In this document: one piece after another, positions 1 through 12,315 of the stretch | How positions within the stretch are numbered: the first letter of the stretch is position 1 | Layout: each line of letters opens with the position of its first letter | DNA from: Prototheca cutis | Lineage: Eukaryota; Chlorophyta; Trebouxiophyceae; Chlorellales; Chlorellaceae | NCBI GenBank assembly: GCA_002897115.2 | Contig: BCIH01000009.1 | Location: forward strand, 927,023 to 991,022 | Length of the DNA stretch: 64,000 nucleotides | Reading direction: 5' to 3' | Translations under genes and position numbers: made by a program | The notes under the pieces: model-generated | What the model was told of the DNA's origin: nothing | Seen by the model: only the letters and a program-made list of their open reading frames with translations | Databases searched by the model: none

Positions 1-563
1 GACGCTGCTGAACAACCTGAAAGTCCAGGAGCGCCAGTCCCGCGTGTGCACCACGGTTGCCATTGCCATCGTCGCGGAGACGTGCGCGCCGTTCACCGTC
101 CTCCCCGCGCTGATGAACGAGTACCGCGTGCCGGAGCTCAACGTCCAGAACGGCGTGCTCAAGGCCCTCAGCTTTTTGTTCGAGTACATTGGCGAGATGG
201 GCAAGGACTACCTGTATGCAGTGACGCCGCTGTTGACGGATGCGCTGCAGGATCGAGACCTCGTGCACCGCCAGACGGCTGCCTTTGTCGTCCAGCATGC
301 CGCTCTAGGTGTGGCGGGCCTGGGCTGCGAAGACGCCGTTCTGCACCTGCTCAACAACGTCTGGCCCAATCTGTTTGAAGCGTCGCCGCACATCATCCAA
401 GCCGTCACGGGTGCGATCGACGCCTGCCGCGTCGCCCTCGGCCCCGCAGTGATGTTGAATTACTTGCTCCAGGTGATCAGTAGTCGGGTTCTTCTTTGCT
501 TGTTTCTGGGGTGCATACACATGTGTGAGCGTGGATAGGTATGTGTCCCCCCGACATGATGAC

Positions 564-620
<57 letters not shown>

Positions 621-808
621 ACCACCACCAACCTCCACCACCCAAACAGGGGTTGTTCCACCCGGCGCGCAAGGTGCGGGAGGTGTACTGGCGGCACTAC
701 AACAACCTGTACATCGGGTGCCAGGACCCGCTGGTGGCGTTTTACCCGCGCGTGGAAGATGATGAGCTCAACGCATATGCCCGCCCCGAACTCGACGTCT
801 TCATTTGA
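1..808 (+). CDS. SF3B1: Splicing factor 3B subunit 1 (SF3B1/Hsh155), C-terminal part
   Basis: This is the C-terminal end of the U2 snRNP scaffold SF3B1, which clamps the branch-point helix during spliceosome assembly in the nucleus. The window opens inside an exon read in frame from base 2. The stretch includes [40 protein letters not shown] and [10 protein letters not shown], which match the last HEAT repeats of SF3B1 almost residue for residue. One intron, 473-649, has donor CAG|GTGATC and acceptor AAACAG|GGG and joins LLQ to [14 protein letters not shown]. The stop is at 806-808. The intron holds a 54-nt C run at 567-620. The 5' part of the gene lies outside the window. Confidence 0.95.
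567..620 (+). repeat. Poly-C tract in SF3B1 intron
   Basis: This is an uninterrupted run of 54 C followed by ACC repeats. It lies about 30 nt upstream of the 3' splice site at 649, where a polypyrimidine tract is expected. Confidence 0.9.
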
Positions 809-1107
809 GCGAGTTTGTGGAGATGTTTTGATGGCGTGGCGTGGCGTGGCAGGTGCAGCGCATCGCTGCCATGGAGGAGTGAACGTTCCTTACGCTGCGC
901 CGCGTGCTTTGCAACAGTGCGCGCGGCTTTGAACAGTCAGTCTGCCCGCATGTTACACGACAATCGACAGACAGTTGGAGAGAGAGAAGCTGGTTGGAAG
1001 GTGGGATGGGTGGTCGGCGGCTTTGTTCGGGAGGGGTGGGGGGTACAGAAAAACTCACCCCCACCCACCACCATCCGGACACCCGCCCAAAACCCAAGCC
1101 AACTCCA

Positions 1108-3075
<1,968 letters not shown>

Positions 3076-3552
3076 TCTCACAGGTTCTGGGCCCCGGGGG
3101 CCCGGGGAGGGGGGCAAAGAGCGCGGGCAAAGAACCGCGATCACTTCCCCCGCACAACGACCGCACCAGGCGTTCGGCAGCACGATCCGCACCGATTATT
3201 GAATCTACGCAACATAAACAATGTACCAAACGGATACAGCATAAGCACATGCGCTTTCATGGCCCGTCATGTTCTGTGCACCACGACGTGAGCAGGGTGG
3301 ATCGACCAACGAGGAACTTGGCTGCCGCCCGTGATCCCCGCAACCCAATCATCGGGCCCAAATTCTCCCCACTGGGGCGATACATTCACTTACCAGACTG
3401 TTCCAAACCTTGAAAAATCACACATTGACGAATTTTGACGTAACTCGAAGCTTGTGTGGTGTACTGTGAACGAGCCAGGGAGTGCCTGTCTCAAACGCCC
3501 GGGCGCGCTGTCCTGCCCCGCCTTCGACGCCAGCAGGACCGGAGCGAGGACA
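3076..3552. other. Intergenic region between divergent RPT1 and Cys-rich gene
   Basis: This 477-nt stretch separates two divergently oriented genes and presumably holds both promoters. I see no convincing ORF, RNA gene or TATA box in it. Confidence 0.6.
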
Positions 3553-4015
3553 ATGCATCAAAACATCACAGCTCAGTGGCCAATGAGCGCATTTGCGCCC
3601 AGCACGCAGCACAAGTGCACGCGCTTCTGCCACTTTGAGCACGCCTTCGGCAACCTGTTCATTTGTCAGACGAGCGGCGCCCAGCACGTGTGCGACTCTA
3701 CGTGCGACCAGGGCGTCTACTATGACGGGTCCCATGTTATTTGCCGGCTGTCCAAGGTCATCAGACCCGCGCAGCAGTGCGAGCAGCTGGACAGGTGGGC
3801 TGTCCGCGGGGCCGGCGTTAACATCCGGCATGGGGGGGTGGGGCCCGGTACTGACTGGCATGTACAGCGCCGTGCCTGGGTATTGAAGCCCCGCCCATTC
3901 ACCCCTCAATAAAACCTGCAGGAAGCGGTCTGCTGTGGAGGACATTGTGCCGACGTCCTGCAAGAGGAGCGCCTCGGATGCCCCACAGCTCACGGCCATG
4001 CAAGGCTTGTGGTGA
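3553..4015 (+). CDS. Small Cys/His-rich protein, probable zinc-binding, function unknown
   Basis: Two exons (3553-3794 and 3922-4015, donor ACAG|GTGGGC, acceptor CTGCAG|GAAG) encode 111 residues. The centre holds a Cys/His pattern: HKCTRFCHFEHAFGNLFIC, then SGAQHVCDSTCDQ, then VYYDGSHVICRLS. The spacing of C-x3-C, H, C, H-x-C and C suggests a structural zinc site. The remainder is basic and ends KRSASDAPQLTAMQGLW. The pattern recalls a Cys-rich stretch I associate with some plant F-box-type proteins, but I cannot name the family. The frame stays open upstream of the chosen ATG without another ATG. The splice junction keeps the frame, which supports a real gene. Confidence 0.65.
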
Positions 4016-4759
4016 AGTGGCTGCAGAGTCGTGAGAAATCCAGTCCGACATGCCATCCTCCTTTCTTTTTGCTGTTTGAATGGGCCCTGGCCCCAAGAAA
4101 CGTGAGCTTATCGCCGGGTGGGCCACTGAAACCCTCCACTGAGAAGACCAAACCATCAATCACTTCTATCTCCCGGGGGCCCATTACATCCCTGGACACA
4201 CCTCAGCCCCCTCTCTTTTTTATTTTCTATTTCATGGGACATCGACTACTCTTACGTGCTCTCCTGGCTCCCCATGAACATACTCGGATCCTGATGGTCC
4301 TTGTGTGTGTCTCTGTGTGCCCTGTCCATCCTTTTATGGCAGCTGTCGACATCTATTCCTGCCAAATTTTGCCTTGACCCTCCTCTCCAATGGAATTACA
4401 ATACACACCTGAATATGAAAGCTGATGAGAGCAAGTACATGCAGCATGCAGCCCGGCAGCATAAGGTTGGTCCCTTGGCCTCCGCGTGGTTTCAGAGCCG
4501 GCAAGATCGCGCAAGTGATCTGACGGCCGAGAGCACGCACAATTCCAAGCACGCCTTGCTATTAATCACTTGCCATCACTCACTATTCTTGAAATTCGTG
4601 TGGTTCTACCGAAGAGCAGGGTATTGGAGCTTTGAACAGGGCCCGCCAGGGTCATTGCAACCTCGCTTCGACTTTGGTTGTCGGTGGTCGGGGGTTGGAA
4701 ACTGTAGCAGGGCCAGTCGGCACGCCCCTCCCCCCCGCCATGGTACCCCGACCCTAGGC
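4016..4759. other. Intergenic region upstream of DENN gene
   Basis: This 744-nt stretch has lower GC than the flanking genes and no ORF that looks coding. It probably contains the 3' UTR of the Cys-rich gene and the promoter of the DENN gene. Confidence 0.5.
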
Positions 4760-7700
4760 ATGGCCGATTCGAAGAACCGGGTGTCCCTGCCGGCCGCCCT
4801 GCCGTCCACGCTGACAGAACCCGCCCGGATTGCCGGCAGGATGGCTAGACGCCTCTTCCAGCAGTCCCCCAGCGAGGTTGGTTGGCTGGGGCGTGACTTG
4901 CTCGCGCGCATCCCATGCCCGATGACACACCTTTGGGAGCGTCAGAATACAGGTTGCTTGCTTGCACAGCCAACCTAGCTGTGTGTGCTAGGGGCCTGTG
5001 GTATGATGCGCCTCAAGTTTCATCCCATGCAGGCGGGTGCCAAGTCGCCAAGGCAGCCGGACCCAGCGCAGATCATCGATGAGAAGGTCCGTTGGTTGGT
5101 TGACCGGGGCAGGGCGGTCAGGGCCATCGGCAACAGTCTGAATGGGTCGTTGGTGCCTGTGACTGCTCCAGGTGGGCTCGGGGTCCTTGCTCTGATTTTC
5201 CTCCTGTTGTATGCAAGTGGGTCGGTGGTGGAGTGTCTTGCATGAACCGCCTCACGGCTGCCAAACAAGAACCCACATTCACCCCCCCAAATAAAAGAAT
5301 AAATCAATCAATGACCACCATGGTTTGGCAGCGTGCCTGGCGCCAGCGAGCCAGGAGTCAAGAGAGCTCGAACCCGGACCACCTCTTTGAGCATTTTGTC
5401 ATTGTGGTGAGTGGGTGTCAGAGAGAATGGGTTCTACCCAGTTTTGGAAATGGTCATTTGCATGCACACACAATTGCAAACGCAAACAGGGCGACCCAAC
5501 TGTGCATGCATCCGTTCGCTCCTCGTAAATCAACAGGGCCTTCCCCCGACAGAGGATGTCAAGTCGGTGAGCAGTGATCCCAAGACCCTGGAGCGGTTGC
5601 GGAGCAGCATGGAACTGCCCGAACAGCTGCAGGTGACGGGGGAGAGCGGGCGAGGCCGCGGGGGGGGGAAAGCGACGCACGGCGTGCGCGGTCCCGCTGC
5701 AGAACCGCGTGTTTTGTACGCTTTGCCGTCATCGCTGGATGCCAGCATCCAGGGTGCGCTGCCGGGACTCTGCTTCCCGGCGGGCGTGCGCCCGCGTCTC
5801 CTCGAGCGCACCCCCTCCATGTCCGAGCTGACCGAGGTGATCTGCGGCCGGCCGGGCCAAGCGGCCGAGGACGAGGCATTCGTGTTCACGCTGCGGGTCG
5901 CGCCCAAGCATGCGCCGGGCGACCAGGCCCAGACGTTGTGGGGCGTGTGTCTCTACATGCGCGAGCTCGTCCACCGTCCTTCGGCCCTGTTGGCGGGGGA
6001 CTTGGAGACTGGGAGCGGTGGCGGTGGTGGTACTGCTGCTGGAGCTGGTATCCCGGCTGGGAGCCCTGGCGACCTGCCCCAGCCGCTGATATCCGGCCAA
6101 CCACAGCAGCAACAGCAGCTTTCCTTACCACGGTACATGGTGGCGGCGCCGCGGTGTTACTGTTTCCTCACCCACCTGCCCTTTTTCTCGCTGCATTTTG
6201 AGGTGCTGGCGACGGTGCTGGGCCTGGAGCGCCTCGACCGCATGACGCAGCTGGCCGCCGCGCTGTCCGCGCCGCCCCTGCGCCCCGGAGTGCCAGGAGT
6301 GCGTCGCGGGGGTGTTGCCGCGGCGGTGGGGGGGTCTGCCGACACCGAAGACTCTGCCAGCACCGCCAGCACCAGCATTGACATTAGTATCGGGCTGGAG
6401 TCGGCGGCAGCGACACTTGACAGAGGAGCAACGGCGACAAGACAGACAACGACTGCTGCGGCTGGTCCTACTGGTCCTATAACTACCAGCAGGCATGGTG
6501 TTAAACCGTCGGTCAGCCCGCTCCACTCGACCATCCCGGGCACGGGCAGCGCGATGAGCCTGGCCAGTTCGACCACGGCAAGCTGCGGCACGCCACCAGC
6601 AGGGACAACGGCGGCAGGTTTGACCCCGGGGACGGCATACTTTACGGCGGCCGATGCCACGGCCCGAGTCACGGCGCGGTCGGCCAAGGCAATGGCTGGC
6701 GATGCCGAGCGAGGGGCCGCTCGTGCCGCGGCGGTTCGTCGTGCTCTGGACGCCGTCCTTGCGCGGGAAGAGGATGGTCATGGCGGTGGCGATGTTGAGG
6801 AGGGCGGAGAGAGTGGTCTCGGCGATGCGGGGCGTGGCACGGCTGCGAACAGCGGCAGTGCTGCGGATGCAAGCCCAGACGCAGCAAGGATCGGCCACGG
6901 GGCAGTGGTGGAATCGTCAGTGACTGGCCTGGAGCCTGCAACGCCACCGGAGGAGTCTCCGGTGGCAGTACCTGAGGAATCGTCACCGGCATCTGATGAA
7001 TCATCGCCGTCGCCGGGTCACAACCCCCAGACGCCCGTGGTAGCCCACGAATTATCGTCCACACCGCCACCGCAAGGAGAACCACCTGTACGAGGCTCGG
7101 CAGCGTATGAGACGGGCACACCAGCATCTTCTTCATCCCCGCCGGCACCGTCAGGTGATGAGCGGAGGACCAGTAGGGATGTAGTGGACTCGACTCCCCA
7201 GCATCAGGAGGAGGAACAACAGACAGCACAAATCGGGATCACGCTGACACCACCATTGCTGGCGACATCTGGCGCTCGGCACCGGCGATCCAGTTCGGGG
7301 ACGTGCGAGTCGGAGGCAGAGAGCTTCACCTCTGCGCTGTCCACGCTCCCTCCTGCCAGCGTAGCACGGTCCGGGGACGAAAGCCGGCTGCCCAGCGGCT
7401 CCCGCCTGCGCCACAGCAGCACCGCCGAGGCTGAGAATGTTGTAGAGCCTGGTGGGGTCCTGGGAACGGGTCAGGGGAACACAGGAGCTATGACGGACGC
7501 ATCCCCACCACTGACAGCAGCAGCGGCTGCTGGGCCCCATCGACGACAAAACCCCTCCTCTGAGGAGGCAGCAGCGAGTGGCGTGGAGGGCACGCCACAG
7601 CGCGGAATGCTGGCCAGGGCGGACGTGTTTTCCCCCCAGCCACACACGCCCTTTCCCCACGTTGGCATGTCACGTGAAGCGGGTGCGGAGATGGTCGTTG

Positions 7701-9728
7701 ATCTATGTGCGTTGGTGTATGTCGATGGGCATAGGCACCTAGAGGGTGCGTGCGCCGGTGCGGCCGACTGGCGATCGTGCTACCTGTGATTCGCTCGATC
7801 AATCAGGACCAGCTCCTCACCTCAACCCCATCATCGACCAATCAACTCGCTGTCTGACAGACGAGCCGGAGCTTCCTGTGCTTCGTGTGGATTGCAACAG
7901 TGCAGGCACGGGGCTGCCGGACTCCCCCCTCCGGTCAAGTGACCTCCTGCACTCCTTGTGGGCCGCGCCTGTGCCCAAGCTTGGACAGGTTGTGGGATGG
8001 ATGGTTTCTTTCTTTCTTTTTCTGTCAGCCTGTTTTTCTGGTGGACCTGTCTAACCAACCACGCAGCTGACCAGGCCCACTGACCGGGGCCATCCACCCA
8101 TTACCCCCTCCCGCTAAAAAAAACACTGCATAGTTGCTGGAGTTTCGGCCGGACCCGGCGCTGCAGGCCATCAGCTACCGTCGGGCAGTGCTGGCGCGGG
8201 CGAGGCGCATGGCGGGCCTGCACGGCCGGCACCAGGGTGGTGTGGACCTGGAAGCAGCGGAGAACCTGGCCACCTGGGTCATCCCCGCGCTTTGCCGTGC
8301 CATGAGTCTGGACAACATCCTCACCTTCCTCGCAGCTGCCTTACAAGAGTGCCAGGTGCGTCATGTGATTTCTGGGGTGGGAAGGGATCCAGCGCGGACT
8401 GCTGCCCTCACACACACGTGCATCGCAGCAGCAACCCTCCCCACACCCCGTCAAGCCAGCCCACCGAAAAGCCTGACAAAGGTACCACAACCACCACATG
8501 CAAACAGATGGTGGTGTTTTGCCCGCAACTGGGTCTACTCAGCGCGGTGGTGCTGTCGCTGGTGCCGCTGCTCCAGCCGTTTGCCTGGCAGAGCGTGCTA
8601 CTGCCTGTCATGCCCCAGCCCGCGGCGCATCTGGATCTGTTGGATGCCCCGGTGCCTTTCGTCATGGGCGTCCAGTACAAGACTCGGGAGGTGTGTCGAA
8701 TGTATTTGGACCGGGGTGGGGTGCTGTGATGTTGGTGTTGTTCTGGATTTCTGGTACTCATTCTGGATTTCTGGTACTCATGCTTGTGGGGTGTAGAGTG
8801 CCCTGGGGCTCACGGACGTTGTATGCGGTTCCAAGCCCATCTCCATCTCTCCACTTGGAGGGAAGAAAGAAGGAGAGGACGTGCCTCAGCTCATCTCTTT
8901 CCCTGTAGGTGTGGTCTCGGTGTCAGGGCCTTGTCCGCGTGAACGTGTACAAGGACAAGGTCAGCAACGCTGGGAACGTACACCCTCTGCCCTCCCGAGC
9001 AACATTAGCGGAGGCACTTGCAGGGACCTACCAGGAGCTCAGGTAATCACCGAACCGTTTGCTCATGCGTGTGGTGAAGTGCTGTCTGCGCACAATGCCA
9101 CAGGGGAGGAGGTGCAGTGGTCTGGCACGCCCAATGCTGTATTGGAACTGGATGGCTCCAAGGGATGGACTGGCACTTATGGGGGACCCCCCCTTTCTCC
9201 GGGCACACCCGCACGAATTATTCAATCCGATCCAATCCAATGAACAAATGCACACAGGACGATGGGGTCCCAGGGCGGTGCGATCCGACGACCAGTGTAC
9301 CAGGTTTCGGATGCCCAAGCAGCGCTGGCAGGTGTGTTTCTCAGCACGGTACAGACGTACCTGCGAAACCTGGTGTCAGACTTGCGGGCCTATACTCTGA
9401 CCGACATCTCCGCCACCTCTGAACGCACCAGGTACGGTGCTGGGTATGTTTTTCAGTTGGATTTTTTGGGTTTGTTTCATTTGGGTTTGTGTGTGCTAGG
9501 GGAGGCAGAGTTTGGCAAACTGCTTGAAGCTCAAGAAAGATGATGACGATGATTGTTATAAATTTCCCCCCCAACCGCCACCCACTCAACAAGTACTGCA
9601 GCATTCTGTTGCGGGATTCGTTTGTGGACTCGGCGCCCGTGCGGGACCGGGCCTTCATGGCCGCGTTTGCCGAGACACAGCTGTTTTCAGTCTACACCGA
9701 TGCCCTGTTGTCCACGCCCCAGCCCTGA
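4760..9728 (+). CDS. DENN-domain protein (probable Rab guanine-nucleotide exchange factor)
   Basis: DENN proteins activate Rab GTPases in membrane traffic. Ten exons fit: 4760-4876, 5033-5086, 5332-5406, 5537 to about 7745, about 7861-7988, 8134-8355, 8508-8690, 8909-9042, 9258-9431 and 9602-9728, about 1140 residues. The uDENN part reads LFEHFVIVGLPP, then VLYALPSS, LCFPAGV, ERTPSMSELTEVI, LWGVCLYMRELV and PRCYCFLTHLPFFSLHFEVL. The cDENN part reads MVVFCPQLGLLSAVVLSLVP and LDLLDAPVPFVMGVQYKTRE. The dDENN part ends DSFVDSAPVRDRAFMAAFAE, then TQLFSVYTD. Between uDENN and cDENN lies a Ser/Thr/Pro/Gly-rich insert of about 500 residues. The junction 7745/7861 is the least certain: it keeps frame, but other donors are possible. 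The order matches the plant DENN (AEX-3-like) family. Confidence 0.88.
8741..8780 (+). repeat. 20-bp tandem duplication in a DENN-gene intron
   Basis: Two perfect adjacent copies of TTCTGGATTTCTGGTACTCA lie in the intron 8691-8908. Confidence 0.95.
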
Positions 9729-10129
9729 CAGAGGCATGGGGTTGGGAAGAAGGAATTGGGGCTAGGCATCCAATCCAACCGCCGGAGACAGATGGGCGCT
9801 CCTTTCCTTTGGATTTGCAGCTGGAAACACAAGTTACTGGCGCCTGCATCCAGCTGCGCGTGTGCGCACTCGAGGGCCCAACGCTCCTGCTGCAAAGGCC
9901 CGTTTCATCAATAAACATCACTGGCCTGTGAATCCCCTACCAGTGCACACATGCACGCACGCTGTTTTAGTGAGATAATCATGGTACATAGCAAAAGAAC
10001 AGGCAGGCAGTGTGCCGACAATGAAATGATATCACTCGTTTGGTTGCTTGTGAGGCAGGGGGATGGCCATTCAGAGACCCTTTGTTCAGGAGAGCAGGCC
10101 TACCACACAAGTGTAAAAATATCCCCTGC
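9729..10129. other. Intergenic region between convergent DENN and bL28 genes
   Basis: This 401-nt stretch holds the 3' ends of two convergent transcripts. I see no coding ORF. Confidence 0.5.
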
Positions 10130-10834
10130 TCAGAGCTGTTTGGGGTCCTGACCCTCACGGACGTAGACGACGCGCCCATCAAGGTAGCGTGCAACCAGGG
10201 GCTTCTTGCGGCTGGCGGCCAGACGCTCCGGATTTTTCATGACGCGCCGCTTCCTGCTCATGGGCGGGTGCCGGGGCGTTGCCTCCAGCCAGGCGGCCCT
10301 GTCGGGGCGGGCATCCCGGAAGGGAAGCTTCCACAGGTCGATGCCGGCTTCCTGCGCCATGGCGCTGAGACCACGCTTGTCTATCGTCTTGAGCGCGCGG
10401 GTGCACAGCTTGAGACGGACAAAGCGCTGGCCCTCGGGCCAGTACACCATGCGGTTCTGCAGGTTGGGCTGCTGCAGCTTGTGGTGGCGCCTGTGAGAGA
10501 AGCTCACCGTGAACGCATTGTTGGCGCGCTTGCCCGTCAGGTCACACTTCCGAGAAGCTAGGTAATTTGTGGTCGGGTAAGGAGGGGGGTCACCCAAGGT
10601 GGATTGCTTCGCAGGGTCCTGACAAGCTTGCCAATACGCCCGGACTGGCAGCACACACACGTACGCGTGGCCTCAGATACAGCAAGCCCCACGCAACGCA
10701 CCTGTAATGATCAGGCGTCGTTGCATGCCTGCGGGAGAGGATATGCTGGTCCGCTTGAAGGCTGCAGTCAGGCCTCGGAGTGTCGAGGCCCCGGCGCCAA
10801 ACGGGCTGCAGAGCAGCCCAGCCCTGCCATTCAT
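10130..10834 (-). CDS. RPL28: 50S ribosomal protein bL28, plastid (or mitochondrial) targeted
   Basis: bL28 is a bacterial-type large-subunit ribosomal protein, so it acts in an organelle. Two exons (10834-10702, 10557-10130; donor ACAG|GTGCGT, acceptor ACCTAG|CTTC) give 186 residues. The core reads [20 protein letters not shown], then [37 protein letters not shown] and [10 protein letters not shown], as in chloroplast L28. The first 45 residues or so are rich in Arg, Ser and Ala with almost no acidic residues, as expected of a transit peptide. The C-terminal tail after about residue 125 ([16 protein letters not shown]...) is longer than in bacteria. An in-frame stop upstream excludes an earlier ATG. 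A plastid destination is inferred from the family. Confidence 0.9.
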
Positions 10835-11016
10835 GGCCTCCGCTCCAACGCTCAGATCCAGCCGAGCCGGCAGTGAATGTCAACACAGATGAAACGATCG
10901 CTATTTAATTTCGCTGTTTAATCACATATGCATTTCGGTAGGTCATGCCAAACTTCGCGGGAGCGCTTCTCATTGGCACAAGCATGTCCGGTTCATGAAA
11001 TCCAGTCGCGGGACTA

Positions 11017-11694
11017 CAGTGCAGGGCAAAAATGATGAAACCTTCTCGAGATTCGTTGACTCCCATGTGAATAGGATGGGCATGTTTTTCAGACAAAATG
11101 CCTGTTTCACCACATTCCCTTGCCACGTGGCTCAGAGAATGGGTTTAGTTCCTTCTTGGCAGCAGGGCAGGTCGTGCAGAGAGCAGACGCCCACGGTGGT
11201 GTGCCATCAGCTGGTGCTGCACCAACGAGGAGTGCTGCCCTCCAAACGGCGAGCATCGTCTCTGGAACAGAGACTTGATGGCACGTCTGAACATGAGGCA
11301 CATCGTGGAACACCTGCGGGAGACCGGCCAGTGGCTGGAGCGCTTCCAGCGCCCAAAGCCGCAAATCTGATGGACATCCATCCATCCATCCTGGGGGGTT
11401 ACAGCCTTCCCAACTGGGGGTGGGAACCCCCGGGGCTCCTTCCCTTCCCCGGCAAGGGAAAGCAGCACCGGGAGCGGAAACCCTGGGGCCTCCCTTCCTG
11501 GGGCAACGAGCACTGGGCTCCTTGCCCTGGAAAGGAAAAACAGCCCCGGAGGTGATCCATCATTGAAATGGTCCACCTTCCTATTGCCCTGCAGAGTGTG
11601 AAAATTTTCGGGCCATCCGTGATGCCCAGCAACCCCCAAGGTGATGTGACGCGGTTGCTGGCTGAGCTGGTTGCATTATTTTTGCCCTGCATGG
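11017..11694 (+). mobile_element. Non-autonomous TIR element, copy 1 (about 680 bp)
   Basis: The ends are imperfect inverted repeats. The left end is ACAGTGCAGGGCAAAAATGA and the right end, reversed, is ACCATGCAGGGCAAAAATAA; about 23 of the first 27 positions match. TA lies at both outer edges. Related sequence recurs at 36817-37360 (inverted) and 53445-53802. It has no transposase ORF; open frames inside it are shared among copies only as decayed repeats. Compared with copy 2 it carries extra GC-rich hairpin-forming sequence around 11400-11550. It sits between divergent bL28 and ValRS genes. Confidence 0.8.
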
Positions 11695-12006
11695 TACGCG
11701 CGCCTCGGGGGCGGACCCTCTCCCGGACACGGCACATTGACGGAGTGCATGGGCGCATATTGCCACCTAAACATCCGCGCACATATACACCATATTTCAA
11801 CGCGCTGAGAAAAACTTGTTTGCAAGAGGATAGAGGTAAGCGCCGAGACGGCTAGCCTGGAGATGGGTCTGGTTGTGCGGCAGCCCCGGGGGTGCGGCGC
11901 GTGAATGTTCTGATCAGCGACATGGCGATCGTACTTGCCAACGTTGGCAGCAGATTTTGTGCGTTTCGTCGTTTAAAGGCCATTGGTAGACTCTTGTTCT
12001 CATGAC

Positions 12007-12256
12007 ATGTCCAGGGGGAGGCTGTGCTCCCGCTCTTGCTGCGAGTTCCGAGCACAGAGGGCAGGCATGACGGAGGCAGAGGCTGCTGCCGCGGCCGCCC
12101 CTGCCGCCGAGGCACCTATGGACGCCGAGAAGGCTGCCAAGAAGGCACGTGGTTATTGTGGTCTACGGGAGACCAGGGAGGGGTTGCTGCATGGAGCAAG
12201 GGGTAGGGGCCCATGACGCACATGCTGCTTGCAACCATACATTCATGCTTGCTGCA

Positions 12257-12315
<59 letters not shown>

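Noticed and set aside
10995..11555. Open frame of 186 codons
   Set aside because: It lies in TIR element copy 1. The related frame in copy 2 reflects shared repeat sequence, not a conserved protein with motifs.
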